64,000 nt of DNA. It comes from Clostridium zeae (GTDB lineage: Bacteria > Bacillota > Clostridia > Clostridiales > Clostridiaceae). Position 1 is the first letter of the stretch, and every line of letters begins with the position of its first letter. The notes beneath the pieces were generated by a model that was not told the DNA's origin, did no database searches, and was given only the letters and a program-made list of their open reading frames with translations. Below, one piece after another: positions 34,958 to 44,099 of this stretch. Both the position numbers and the translations under genes were made by a program. The stretch lies in NCBI RefSeq assembly GCF_017312485.1, contig NZ_BMBA01000001.1, forward strand, positions 1,987,542 through 2,051,541, written 5' to 3'.

Positions 34958-36013
34958 TTATAGCTTTTCATTATTAAACTCTTTTAAGAATTCTTCTCTG
35001 TCTTCTCTAAACTCCAGTTTATTTGTAAATCTCGCAAGAAATACATCTTCATCCCAATCTTTATTTTTATAATAGTAGTCTGATACAGCAGTATAGAAAT
35101 CAGAAGGGAATTTTAATAGAATATATAACAGCTTATATTCCTCTTTACTTAAATTAAGAACACTTGTATAAGCATCAATTATAGTATTAAATTTATCCAT
35201 GTCATAAGCAAAATTTTTTATAGCCTTTGTTACTAGTTGAGCTATATCCTTAACCCTTAAGTCTATACTACAATAATCAAAATCTATAAAATACGCCTCT
35301 TCATCTTTAATCAAAATATTATGATGTGCTAAATCCCCATGACATACTACTATCTTATCTTCTTCTTTACAGAGATCATTGTATTTCGAATCTTTTAACA
35401 GCTCTACACACTCTTTTACCTCATCTATATAATAATCAACTTCATTTAAAAACAGTTTATCGAATTCATTCTTATGCCTATAACTTATAACTTGCTCTTT
35501 AAGTTTTTTAATATCTGAAAGAGAATACTTAAAATACCCTTCCAGATTACCTAGAGTAATATCTTTTTGATCTAAAGAATAGCTAGTATTAACTTTTCCA
35601 TTAATGTTCTTAATTATACCTATTGAACTTTTGTGCATCACCGCCAAATCCCTTGCCGAAATAGATAAATCTACTATATTTGAGAATGCACACTCTCTAC
35701 CTTCAATAAGGTCTAGTAAGGTATATACTCCCCCATCCCATAGAACATACCTATTACCATCTGCAGCTATGTCAATAGTAAGCGCTCTATTGAATGTGTT
35801 CTTTATAAACTCTAAGCTTTGTGAAATAAAATTTAGTCTATCAATTGAGTAATCAATTTTCTTTAATATCTTTTTACCCTTAGAAGTTTCCAGTACAAAT
35901 ACACTTCTTACAGGAACCAAATCCGCTACCTCAATAGAAAACTTATTAAAAAGTTCAATGTTAAGATCATATTCGCAAAGATATTTTTTATCTCCATACT
36001 TTAACTTTAACAT
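34958..36013 (-). CDS. CotS-family spore coat protein (kinase fold), copy 2
   Basis: A 351-residue paralogue of the gene at 32651. It keeps the kinase-type loop VCHGDLAHHNILI and the metal ligand FIDFDYC. The N-lobe is more diverged, with GKKILKKIDYS as the probable Lys strand. ATG 36013 is 8 nt after AGGG; a GTG at 36022 would overlap that site. Upstream lies palindromic repeat R copy 2. Product function is inferred from family and from the surrounding spore genes. Confidence 0.88.
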   Translation of the reverse strand: MLKLKYGDKKYLCEYDLNIELFNKFSIEVADLVPVRSVFVLETSKGKKILKKIDYSIDRLNFISQSLEFIKNTFNRALTIDIAADGNRYVLWDGGVYTLLDLIEGRECAFSNIVDLSISARDLAVMHKSSIGIIKNINGKVNTSYSLDQKDITLGNLEGYFKYSLSDIKKLKEQVISYRHKNEFDKLFLNEVDYYIDEVKECVELLKDSKYNDLCKEEDKIVVCHGDLAHHNILIKDEEAYFIDFDYCSIDLRVKDIAQLVTKAIKNFAYDMDKFNTIIDAYTSVLNLSKEEYKLLYILLKFPSDFYTAVSDYYYKNKDWDEDVFLARFTNKLEFREDREEFLKEFNNEKL

Positions 36014-36085
36014 CCTTTTCACCCTTTATAAATTACTTTACTAAAACTTAATCTATATATGCTTAAAAACTCTGTAGGTACGAAT

Positions 36086-36174
36086 GTACCACTTCATAAT
36101 AAAATTTATATTTTCAAATTATCCTCTCAAAAACCAGAGGAGTTTTGAAAATAGTTTTCAGATTGAAGTGGTAT
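36086..36174. repeat. Palindromic repeat, family R, copy 2 (most intact)
   Basis: Outer arms GTACCACTTCA and TGAAGTGGTAT, and inner arms TTTTCAAATTATCCTCT and AGAGGAGTTTTGAAAAT, separated by CAAAAACC. An 89-bp near-perfect foldback between two CotS-region genes; the same plan is seen at 62178-62265. Confidence 0.7.
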
Positions 36175-36222
36175 ATCTATAGAAATTTTTCCGCAATGTA
36201 TAAATTGATAGTTATATAGATG

Positions 36223-36969
36223 TTATACTAAACAATCTCCATCCTTGAATTTTGCAGCAGATAATTTTTCTCCATATTCTTCTGCGCTCCATTTTTTCTT
36301 ACCTTCCCTTTTTCTTGCACATACCTTCATATACTCATAAGGATAAGAAACCATAGCTTTTATATAAGTTTCACTCATTTCATCAAGACCTGATTTTAAA
36401 GCAAAGCTTTCAATAACTTTTTCGTAATCTATGTGTATCCCTCTTCTTTTGATTTTACTTAGGTATGTTATGCAATCCCATTCGACCATGTTAAAGCAAA
36501 GCTTTGATGTATCAGCAATACAAATATAATTTTCACATCTCCATAGGTTTGTTTTTTCACAACTTACAATACTTAGCTCATTACTTCTCATACTTCTTTT
36601 TATAAGTTCTATATATTCAGTTTCTCCTATATATTTGACACAAGCTTCTGCTTTAAGAAGTATTTGATGTCCACTACTTAATAATTCATTTTCGAAAGCG
36701 TCTTTGATGCCTTGTTTTTCTATGTCTAAGAGCATCTTCTTTAGCCTTTTTATATTAATTTTACATTCTTCCATTTCTTTACCGATATTACTTTGGAGTC
36801 TCAATAAATATATTCCCTCTCCATCTTTAACTCTATTATGAAAATCACATATTAAATCTATCTGTTCTAAAATATTGTATTCATTATAATTTGTTTGTAG
36901 AATTCTTTCCGTTTGATTAGGAGAAATATTTATATTTCTTTTCTCCAGATAATCTTTTAAGGAATCCAT
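36223..36969 (-). CDS. Unrecognised protein within the CotS cluster
   Basis: 248 residues, soluble and helical, with Cys scattered (near 39, 67, 110, 136, 145, 157). The C-terminal third (SYPYEYMKVCARKREGKKKWSAEEYGEKL) recalls the C-terminal segment that CotS-type proteins use after the kinase core, but no HxD or DFD motif exists, so it is not a kinase. It shares orientation and a 35-nt spacing with the upstream CotS gene at 37005, so it is probably co-expressed in the mother cell. RBS AGGAGG precedes ATG 36969. Confidence 0.7.
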   Translation of the reverse strand: MDSLKDYLEKRNINISPNQTERILQTNYNEYNILEQIDLICDFHNRVKDGEGIYLLRLQSNIGKEMEECKINIKRLKKMLLDIEKQGIKDAFENELLSSGHQILLKAEACVKYIGETEYIELIKRSMRSNELSIVSCEKTNLWRCENYICIADTSKLCFNMVEWDCITYLSKIKRRGIHIDYEKVIESFALKSGLDEMSETYIKAMVSYPYEYMKVCARKREGKKKWSAEEYGEKLSAAKFKDGDCLV

Positions 36970-37004
36970 GTTCTTTCCTCCTAAAACAAGTGATGTGTGC
37001 TTTT

Positions 37005-38006
37005 CTATAGGTACGTTCTCAAATCATCAACAAACTCTTGTCTTTCTCTTCTATCTTCACTATACTTAGCTAACTTTTTAATGAAAAACTCTTCTCCCCA
37101 AGGCTGTTGTTCCCAATAGTATTGAAGCCCTATTTGCCAAAATTGCTGCGGAAATTCAATAAAAGCAGCCATAATAGCTATTTCTTCTGGTAACACTTTT
37201 TTATTAGCCTCATAGGATTTTATTATGAAATCTGCCTTTTCTAAATCCCATTTTCCGTCCTTCATAGCTCTAATCATAAGAGAGCTTAAGTCATGCAAAT
37301 GAGTATCTAATATGCAATAATCAAAATCTATTATTGATATATCATTGTTAGCTTCAACTAATACATTATGATGAGCATAATCATGATGGCAGAAACCTCT
37401 TTTTAAAACCTCTTTCTCCATTATTTCAACATAGCTACTTTCCTTAAGATTTTCAATAGAAGCTACAGCTCTTCTTACCTCTTCTTCTATTAATGAAGTA
37501 TATAACTTATCAAACCCAGATTTTACTGCCTTTTGGCCAATCCTCTTTTTAAAATCCATTATTTCATCAATTCTTGTGCTAAATACATTTGTCCAAGTAA
37601 ACCATCCTATTCTTGGCTTCATTTCATTTGTTAATGTAAAGCCTTCGCTACATACATGCAATTCGGACAACTTCTCTGCAGCTCTCATAAGATCTATTGG
37701 ATTATCATAATTGCTTTCTCTAGAGATAAGCCAAGGTGTAAGGTATGCATGTAAATCATCTAGCTTTATAAATTTTTCACCTTTAACTGTATCTATTATC
37801 TCAGGCACCTTATTAAAGCCTTGCTTTTGAAGATGTAATATAGCTGACAAGATAAAATAAAAATGAGGATATTGATATTTAATTAATTTCAAACAATACT
37901 CCCCATGGTTTGATTTTAATTTGTATATATTTTTAATCTTAATGCATTCTGTTACATCTATTCCGTATTGCTCTTTTATACTAGCTTTTATTTCATCTAT
38001 ATCCAC
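37005..38006 (-). CDS. CotS-family spore coat protein (kinase fold), copy 3
   Basis: 333 residues. Catalytic loop FCHHDYAHHNVLV and metal site SIIDFDYC intact; Lys strand GEYCLKLIKY. The start is a GTG at 38006, 7 nt after GGAGG. Divergent from the GT4 gene at 38143, repeating the CotS-GT4 divergent pair seen at 32651/33760, which suggests duplication of a two-gene module. Confidence 0.9.
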   Translation of the reverse strand: MDIDEIKASIKEQYGIDVTECIKIKNIYKLKSNHGEYCLKLIKYQYPHFYFILSAILHLQKQGFNKVPEIIDTVKGEKFIKLDDLHAYLTPWLISRESNYDNPIDLMRAAEKLSELHVCSEGFTLTNEMKPRIGWFTWTNVFSTRIDEIMDFKKRIGQKAVKSGFDKLYTSLIEEEVRRAVASIENLKESSYVEIMEKEVLKRGFCHHDYAHHNVLVEANNDISIIDFDYCILDTHLHDLSSLMIRAMKDGKWDLEKADFIIKSYEANKKVLPEEIAIMAAFIEFPQQFWQIGLQYYWEQQPWGEEFFIKKLAKYSEDRRERQEFVDDLRTYL

Positions 38007-38142
38007 AATGAAACCTCCAGCAAATATTTCATATTATTATATGTACTATGCTTAGACGTTGTTCCAATATATGGATATAACAATGCACCAAAATACTTTT
38101 ACAGAATATCTATATATTATAGGAATTTTAGGAGAGATTTAT

Positions 38143-39261
38143 ATGAGGATTGCTGTTGATGCCAGAGGTATCAATTGGTATAAAGGAACTGGGATTGGTA
38201 CTTACACCTATAATGTCTTAAAAAACTTACTGAATATAGATTTAGAAGATAAGTACAGCATCTTTTGGTCTGGCCCTATTTCTAAAGAATTCACTGATGA
38301 TAAAACTGAAGTTATCATGGCCTCTAGAAGACATCAGCGATTTTTTGAAAATATATATTTTCCAAACTATTTGTATGACAAAAAAGTGGATTTATATCAT
38401 ATCCCACAAAACGGGATGGGTCTAAATGACCAGATAAACTGCAAGAAAGTAGTTACTATACATGATTTAATTCCATATATTATGCCTGAGACAGTAGGTA
38501 AAGGATACTTGAAAAGATTTTTAAATGATATGCCAAAAATAATTGATAATTGTGATGGAATACTCACTGTTTCTGAGTATTCAAAAAAAGATATTTTAAA
38601 ATTCTTTCCTATTATAGATGAAGCTAAAATTTTTGTTACTCCTTTAGCTGCAGATACTTCCTTCAAGCCTTTAGATAAAGAAGAATGTACAGCTATTGTT
38701 AATAAAAGATTCAATTTCACCAAGAATTTTATATTATATATAGGTGGCTTTAGTTCTAGGAAAAATGTTTTAGGTATCATACAGGCATTTAATAAAATGA
38801 AACTAGATACTGATCTTAGTTTAGTAATTGTAGGCTCTTTAAAAGACGAAGGTATAAAACTAATGGATATATGCAAAGAGCTTAATTTAGATAAACGAGT
38901 AGTCTTCACTAACTTTGTAGAAGATGAATTTCTGCCAATACTTTATAACGGTTGTGAATTTTTTGTATATCCTTCATTATATGAAGGTTTTGGACTTCCT
39001 CCATTAGAGGCAATGAGCTGCAACACACCTGTCATAACCTCAAATGTTACTTCCATTCCTGAAGTGGTTTCAGATACCGCACTACTTATCGATCCATTAA
39101 GTTCTGAGGAACTTTACAACGCAATGTCAAAACTTATATCTTCAAAACAACTTAGAGATGAATTAGCCTTAAAAGGATATGAAAGAAGTAAATTATTTAA
39201 CTGGAAAAAGACCTCTGAAAATACTCTAGAGGCTTATAATAAAATTTTATTACAGAGCTAA
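38143..39261 (+). CDS. GT4 glycosyltransferase, CotSA-like, copy 2
   Basis: 372 residues. The same plan as the enzyme at 33760: [18 protein letters not shown] at the N-terminus, IGGFSSRKN, and EX7E in [21 protein letters not shown] 38143 follows AGGAGA; an upstream open stretch from 38059 lacks an RBS. Likely role is spore coat or exosporium glycan assembly. Ends at its own terminator. Confidence 0.9.
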   Translation: MRIAVDARGINWYKGTGIGTYTYNVLKNLLNIDLEDKYSIFWSGPISKEFTDDKTEVIMASRRHQRFFENIYFPNYLYDKKVDLYHIPQNGMGLNDQINCKKVVTIHDLIPYIMPETVGKGYLKRFLNDMPKIIDNCDGILTVSEYSKKDILKFFPIIDEAKIFVTPLAADTSFKPLDKEECTAIVNKRFNFTKNFILYIGGFSSRKNVLGIIQAFNKMKLDTDLSLVIVGSLKDEGIKLMDICKELNLDKRVVFTNFVEDEFLPILYNGCEFFVYPSLYEGFGLPPLEAMSCNTPVITSNVTSIPEVVSDTALLIDPLSSEELYNAMSKLISSKQLRDELALKGYERSKLFNWKKTSENTLEAYNKILLQS

Positions 39262-39267
39262 TCAAAC

Positions 39268-39310
39268 AAAACCATCACATTTAAAATTACAAATGTGATG
39301 GTTCATTTTT
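39268..39310 (+). terminator. Terminator of GT4 copy 2
   Basis: ACCATCACATTT, loop AAAATTAC, AAATGTGATGGTT and a T-rich tail. Confidence 0.87.
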
Positions 39311-39422
39311 ATTGTGTATAAGTTCCATTTAACTTCATTCATCAATTAATCATCTAAAGTAGCATTTCTTAAATATTCTTATGAATAAAACTTATATATA
39401 TATTATATCTTTACTATTAACT

Positions 39423-39616
39423 AAAATTGAGTTGTTCTACAGGAGATACTATATGAGCAAGCAATTAGAATTAAATGATTTTCGAAGATGTAGTAGCGTT
39501 AATAAACTGTACTGTTTGAACGTAGTGAGTTTACAGTTTTAGCTATGGAATCGTAGAAAATCATATTAATTCTTTGCGAAGCTCATCAAGTATCGGATGT
39601 AGAGCAACTCAATTTT
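39423..39616 (+). repeat. Structured foldback element, copy H
   Basis: Outer arms AAAATTGAGTTGTTCTACA and TGTAGAGCAACTCAATTTT (one G/A difference compatible with a wobble pair), GATAC/GTATC beside a GGA/GGA loop, and the AAACTGTA/TACAGTTT apical stem. It fills the gap before the solute-binding protein gene. Confidence 0.87.
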
Positions 39617-39638
39617 AGGGTTTAAACGCATCATATCT

Positions 39639-40847
39639 TTAGTTCATTACACTTCCATTTACTTGTACATCAATCTTATTACTTTGCTCTATGTAAGAAT
39701 CTATCATCTTACTCATATCATAGTAATATTTTTTTCGCTTAGAATTTGTTTCAATAATGGACATCCTAGCCCATAATCTATCGTAATCTAAAAACTCTAT
39801 CTTCTTATCGATCTCTGAATTAGCATAACTGTCTATATAACTTGGAAAGACTCCATCAGTTGACATATACTTTATAAGGTTTTGTTTATCTGTGAGAGCA
39901 CCAGCTATAAATTGTTTTAGCAGTTCTATATCTTTCTTATTATTTAAAAATACAGCATTAACCCCTTCCATAATTACAGAAGTATTTCCGCCTGGTTCAA
40001 AAGCTGGCAAATCCTTAACAAATAAATTTCCTTCTTTATATACTTTTTCTAAATTCATATAAGTATTACTGGAGCCAAATAATATGGGGGATTTAAAGCT
40101 ATCAAAATTATTATCTATCCTAAGTACATTATTTTTCTTTAACTCCGATATTAAGTCAATTACCTTAGTTAGACTTTTATTCCCTGAGGTCATGTCTAAA
40201 TTCTCTGAAGGTACTCCAAGTTGATATAATAACATTTTAACTAACGACTTCTCATCCTCTTCACTCATTACCATAATATTTTCTTTTTTCCCACTGGCTT
40301 CATAATACTTTTTCCCTGCATCTATTAGCATACTCCAAGTATTCACAGCATCTAAATTCACATTAAGTTTATGTAGCAGCTCCTTATTACAAAACATCAC
40401 TATTGGTTTTGTATCCCATGGAAATCCATATATCTGGTTATTTACAGTTATTTCATCTATTCTTCCTTGAGAATAACTCTTTACTCTAGAGCTTACATCA
40501 CTTGTAATTGCGGTAACCACATTCTTATTAGAAATCAACATATCGTTCAATTCTTGACCAGTTAAAAGTACCAAATCTGGCCTTTTATCCACAGTTTCTA
40601 TATTATTATTAACACTTTTCATATAAGAATCTTGTTTTATATCATTTACATTAATCTTTACTTTAGGATATTTTTTATTAAATTCTATTACTTGACTCTT
40701 TAAGTAATCACTATAAGGAGCATAACTCCAAATATTGTATTCATAACTAGCTTCACTAACATCTTTTACTTTCGAATCTTGCTTACATCCGGACAATAAA
40801 AAACTTGTATATAAAACAATCATTAGTATTGCAATGTATCTTCGCAT
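39639..40847 (-). CDS. Extracellular solute-binding lipoprotein (family 1)
   Basis: 402 residues. Signal peptide with lipobox LLSGC (Cys 21), then a periplasmic-binding-protein fold of the sugar-binding type (EFNKKYPKVKINV, a typical segment 1; GFPWDTKPIVMFCNKELL). It would capture a sugar or oligosaccharide for an ABC importer, but no permease or ATPase genes are near, so it may serve an unlinked transporter or act as a sensor. GAGGTG precedes ATG 40847. It stands between spore-coat glycosyltransferase genes, possibly by chance. Confidence 0.85.
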   Translation of the reverse strand: MRRYIAILMIVLYTSFLLSGCKQDSKVKDVSEASYEYNIWSYAPYSDYLKSQVIEFNKKYPKVKINVNDIKQDSYMKSVNNNIETVDKRPDLVLLTGQELNDMLISNKNVVTAITSDVSSRVKSYSQGRIDEITVNNQIYGFPWDTKPIVMFCNKELLHKLNVNLDAVNTWSMLIDAGKKYYEASGKKENIMVMSEEDEKSLVKMLLYQLGVPSENLDMTSGNKSLTKVIDLISELKKNNVLRIDNNFDSFKSPILFGSSNTYMNLEKVYKEGNLFVKDLPAFEPGGNTSVIMEGVNAVFLNNKKDIELLKQFIAGALTDKQNLIKYMSTDGVFPSYIDSYANSEIDKKIEFLDYDRLWARMSIIETNSKRKKYYYDMSKMIDSYIEQSNKIDVQVNGSVMN

Positions 40848-41182
40848 AATTTCACCTCAAATAAACTATCCACAACATTTCCTCTACATAAAGTTTTAAT
40901 AAGCTTTATGTGCTAAATGCTAGTTAAGGAAATGTTAAAACTTTTTTCTAATATTTGATTCTAATACATTATATCATATACAATTACAATTTCGGAACTA
41001 AAACCATTATTTCCATTATGTTCTACTTATGGTTTTGTTCAAGCTCTGTGTTGAAAATAACTAAAAGTATAAGTTTTATTAAGAATTGGTACACCTATAG
41101 ATAAAAATATATAAATAATTAATATCAAGAATTTAATATCCTTAGCATATAATCTTATGAAGTAATTTTTTTGAGGAAGAAT
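40848..41182. other. Intergenic region between divergent genes
   Basis: About 335 bp between the solute-binding lipoprotein (-) and the gene at 41183 (+). AAAGTTTTAATAAGCTTTATG near 40890 is a weak palindrome. Otherwise nothing recognised. Confidence 0.3.
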
Positions 41183-41809
41183 ATGATAAAAAATGGAGTT
41201 AATATAACTGGCATATGTGATGCTGAGCAACTTAGCAGAATTGCTTGTGAACATATAATAACCTTTTCTCACTGTGATTATATATATATAAATAGGCGAA
41301 AGCATCCTTTAAATCAACTAATATCAACTAATTTAGCAGTAGACGTATCTAACAATGAAAAACTAGAATTAAAAAACAAATCCCTATTACTTCTCCAAGG
41401 AATAAAACAATTTACTCTAGAATACAGAGATGATAGAAAAAGACGAACAGTTATAACAAGAAACCTACCTTTTACTAAAACCATACTTTTACAGTCTGCT
41501 AACTCAACATATAAAAATATTAGCTTATACATCATAGATGCTACTCTTCAAATGCTGAATCAAGAGGTGGTATTAGCACAAACATCCTACTTATTAGCTT
41601 TTGATGGGGATGGAATATCTGAAGTTCCTCCAATTATTGTTAATAATAATCCTGTAAATTCTACAAGTAGTAAAGTTCAGGAAAAACAATCATTTGAAGA
41701 AAATGTAGAAGTTCCTTCACCAGATAATATAGCAAGTAAAATAAGTATCCCAGAAGAAAATATAGTTATCGATAGCAGTAAATTTGATATAGACGAAGAA
41801 TTTATATAG
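41183..41809 (+). CDS. Possible SPOCS/DUF3794-like protein, spore-associated
   Basis: 208 residues. Residues ~1-135 look like a single beta-rich domain (GICDAEQLSRIACEH, then LPFTKTILLQSANSTYKNIS and ALQMLNQEVVLAQT-type strands) similar in pattern to the SPOCS domain of clostridial spore-surface proteins; this is pattern matching, not certainty. The rest is an acidic, low-complexity tail rich in Ser/Glu/Pro. ATG 41183 is 6 nt after GAGG. The next gene, a glycosyltransferase, starts 10 nt after its stop, so both are one operon. Confidence 0.6.
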   Translation: MIKNGVNITGICDAEQLSRIACEHIITFSHCDYIYINRRKHPLNQLISTNLAVDVSNNEKLELKNKSLLLLQGIKQFTLEYRDDRKRRTVITRNLPFTKTILLQSANSTYKNISLYIIDATLQMLNQEVVLAQTSYLLAFDGDGISEVPPIIVNNNPVNSTSSKVQEKQSFEENVEVPSPDNIASKISIPEENIVIDSSKFDIDEEFI

Positions 41810-41819
41810 GAGGTACACT

Positions 41820-42923
41820 ATGAATTATTGTATTGATGGATTAGCTGCATCTAAGATGCAAGGAACAGATATGTTTTCTTATTCTAGAGAGATTATAAGT
41901 CTGCTTAACTCTTCAACTACCTTTGGTGAAATGCATGCAATTTGGGATAGCTTTCCCTTAAGCTTTTATTGGGAAAGGCTTAAAAATATAGACTTTGTTC
42001 CTCTAACCATAGATAGAACCAAAAATGATTATTCTAAACTAGTAGATTTTCTTACCGAAAATGATATAAGTATATATCATTCACCTAATAATGGGTTTAG
42101 CATGCCTGAAAAAAAGGTTTGCAAATATATAACAACTATACACACACTTTATCCAATGGCAGACAAGAAGAACATAGATGAAAAATATTTAAATAAGTTT
42201 ATTAAGATGGTTCCATCAGCTTTATCTATAAGCGACTCAATAGTAGTTAACTCTGATTTTACTAAAGATGAATTAATTAATTATTTTGAGGTAGATAAAG
42301 AGAAGATTAAGGTTGTATACCCTAAGTGCAGCGAAATATTTAAACCAATGGAGAAAGTTCTATGCAAAAACTTTCTAAAGAGAAATTATAAGATTGATTA
42401 TCCTTATATGCTCTTTGTTGGAAGCATAACAGAAAGAAAGAATTTAGAACTTATAATAGAAATCTTGAAGCAAGTTAAAACAAAAGAAAATAATATAAAG
42501 CTTGTAATCGCTGGTGATGGTTCTGGCAAGAGATCTGTATATTTAAACAGATTAAAAAAACTGATAAATAAATACGGTTTAGATGATAATGTTATTTTCT
42601 TAGGACTTGTTAAATACACTCACCTACCAATATTCTACAGCGGTGCTTTATGTGTAATTGATTTTTCTAATTATAACAGCTATCCACTTTCAATTGTTGA
42701 AGCTTGTAACTGTAAAGCGGTTGTTATATGTAATAAGACCCCAGTTAACTTAAAGGTTCTTAATAAGTGCGTTGTTTATGCGGGCTACGATGAAATAATT
42801 GCTATCGCTGATTTTATACAAGGTATGAATGACAACTCCTCTTATAAAAATCAGATAGTAGCTAAATTCAGTAACCCTTTATCTTCTAGTGATGAACAAT
42901 TATTAAGCATGTATTCACTATAA
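41820..42923 (+). CDS. Diverged GT4-type glycosyltransferase
   Basis: 367 residues, GT-B fold. The N-terminal acceptor loop is altered (SKMQGTDMFSYS instead of [11 protein letters not shown]), VGSITERKN retains the phosphate segment, but the EX7E motif reads NYNSYPLSIVEA, with the first Glu replaced by Asn. Activity may be reduced or the donor different. It is coupled to the SPOCS-like gene upstream. A spore-surface glycan role is inferred from the neighbourhood. Confidence 0.8.
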   Translation: MNYCIDGLAASKMQGTDMFSYSREIISLLNSSTTFGEMHAIWDSFPLSFYWERLKNIDFVPLTIDRTKNDYSKLVDFLTENDISIYHSPNNGFSMPEKKVCKYITTIHTLYPMADKKNIDEKYLNKFIKMVPSALSISDSIVVNSDFTKDELINYFEVDKEKIKVVYPKCSEIFKPMEKVLCKNFLKRNYKIDYPYMLFVGSITERKNLELIIEILKQVKTKENNIKLVIAGDGSGKRSVYLNRLKKLINKYGLDDNVIFLGLVKYTHLPIFYSGALCVIDFSNYNSYPLSIVEACNCKAVVICNKTPVNLKVLNKCVVYAGYDEIIAIADFIQGMNDNSSYKNQIVAKFSNPLSSSDEQLLSMYSL

Positions 42924-43028
42924 ATTTTTTACATTTAATTATCTTAAATAAAGACTATAATGTTAATAACTTTATTCATCGAATACTTTGCATCTAAGGT
43001 TAAGTTTTATATTTGTGTGAATAAAATA

Positions 43029-43079
43029 TAAGAGAGTATGTTGATTTTGAGTTACTGAAATCACCTTACTCTCTTATTT
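43029..43079 (+). terminator. Terminator of the GT4 operon
   Basis: AAGAGAGTA and TACTCTCTT with inner TTGATTTT/AAATCA form a long stem with one or two mismatches, then TATTTATT, about 110 nt past the stop of the gene at 41820. Confidence 0.7.
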
Positions 43080-43228
43080 ATTCTAATTCTCATACATTTA
43101 TAAATATTATCCATCCTAATAGATTTAATCCAATTTGTTGCAATACCTTAGCACATTAATATCATCCACTGATTATAAAGATTTTCAAACTATACTATGC
43201 TATAAGCATAGTTCAAATATGTTATCTA

Positions 43229-43510
43229 TTAAAGTATCTCAATATTTATATCTTCCACCTCAGCTTCAGTATTGTCATATATAAAGTCTACAACCTCATT
43301 TAGAGAATTGTTTGCATGACTAGAGCTATTACTTACCGTTGCTATTCCTAAAACTAAAAGCTTATGATTGTCCTGATGCTCTACTTCACTTATAGAAACA
43401 TTAAACTTATTTTTTACCCTTTGAATTAAGCTCTTAGCTACCATCCTTTTTTCTTTTAAAGATTTAGCCCATGGTATTCTTATTGTTACTTCAGCAGTTC
43501 CTATTATCAT
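43229..43510 (-). CDS. YlxP/DUF503-family protein
   Basis: 93 residues, matching the small YlxP family throughout: start MIIGTAEVTIRIP, the conserved SLKEKRMVAKSLIQRVKNKF, EVEHQDNHKLLVLGI, and a C-terminal acidic strand. YlxP is usually in the nusA-infB-rbfA operon and is linked to ribosome function; here it stands alone. RBS AAGGAG precedes ATG 43510. Normal length. Confidence 0.9.
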   Translation of the reverse strand: MIIGTAEVTIRIPWAKSLKEKRMVAKSLIQRVKNKFNVSISEVEHQDNHKLLVLGIATVSNSSSHANNSLNEVVDFIYDNTEAEVEDINIEIL

Positions 43511-43531
43511 AATATCTCCTTAAAGTACTAA

Positions 43532-43594
43532 GTTGAAATTAATTGGTTTACAATCAGATACCTTAATGAGCTTAGTGAAAGAATTAATTCCAAC
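43532..43594 (-). repeat. Structured foldback element, copy I (fragment)
   Basis: GTTGAAATTAATTGGTTTACAAT, then GATACCTTAATGAGCTTAGTG and GAATTAATTC correspond to the right-hand part of the family, on the minus strand. The left arm and the apical stem are absent. Confidence 0.65.
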
Positions 43595-43788
43595 AATATT
43601 GTTAAACATAATAAAACTTTATATGAACTCAGCAATCTAAGTTGTGTTTTAAATAATATATTTGTCATTTATTTTATCTAGATTTAGTATTTACATTCCT
43701 TTTCCGTTATATTCTTTTTATAATTAGGCTTTACACTTACATCGATATTTAATCAATAATACTAATCTTACGCTTCACTTCATAAAAA

Positions 43789-44025
43789 TCATTTTTTTAA
43801 CTTTAAATACGAGAGCCAAACTGTAACAGCTATAATCAAAAATATCAATATCGTTAACTGAATCCATTTTTTATTGGCTAATAATCTGATTGCTAAAAAA
43901 AATGATACATAGTAAAAGACGACTTTAGAAATATCATCCTCAAAATATAAAATTAAACCTATAGCCCCAATTAAATATATAACTGAAAACCACTTTGATT
44001 TTACCACTCTTTCTAAACTTTCCAT
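43789..44025 (-). CDS. Small membrane protein
   Basis: 78 residues. Two or three hydrophobic segments (WFSVIYLIGAIGLILYF near 12-28, VVFYYVSFFLAIRLL near 35-49, LTILIFLIIAVTVWLSYL near 56-74) with a Lys-rich C-terminus, so a compact membrane protein. GGTGG lies upstream of ATG 44025. No family recognised; no operon partner is evident, and tRNA-Glu follows upstream at 44100. Confidence 0.65.
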   Translation of the reverse strand: MESLERVVKSKWFSVIYLIGAIGLILYFEDDISKVVFYYVSFFLAIRLLANKKWIQLTILIFLIIAVTVWLSYLKLKK

Positions 44026-44052
44026 TCAATACTCGCCACCTTTTTTCACTCA

Positions 44053-44096
44053 AATAAAAAACTCTCAAAGCCTTTATCTATAAGCTTTAAGAGTTA
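44053..44096 (-). terminator. Terminator downstream of tRNA-Glu
   Basis: Minus strand AACTCTTAAAGCTT, loop ATAGATA, AAGGCTTTGAGAGTT followed by TTTTTATTT. Confidence 0.8.
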
Positions 44097-44099
44097 TTA

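Noticed and set aside
41039..41305. Minus-strand open frame of 88 codons across the intergenic space before 41183
   Set aside because: It overlaps the start of the SPOCS-like gene on the opposite strand, lacks an RBS and has no recognisable domain.
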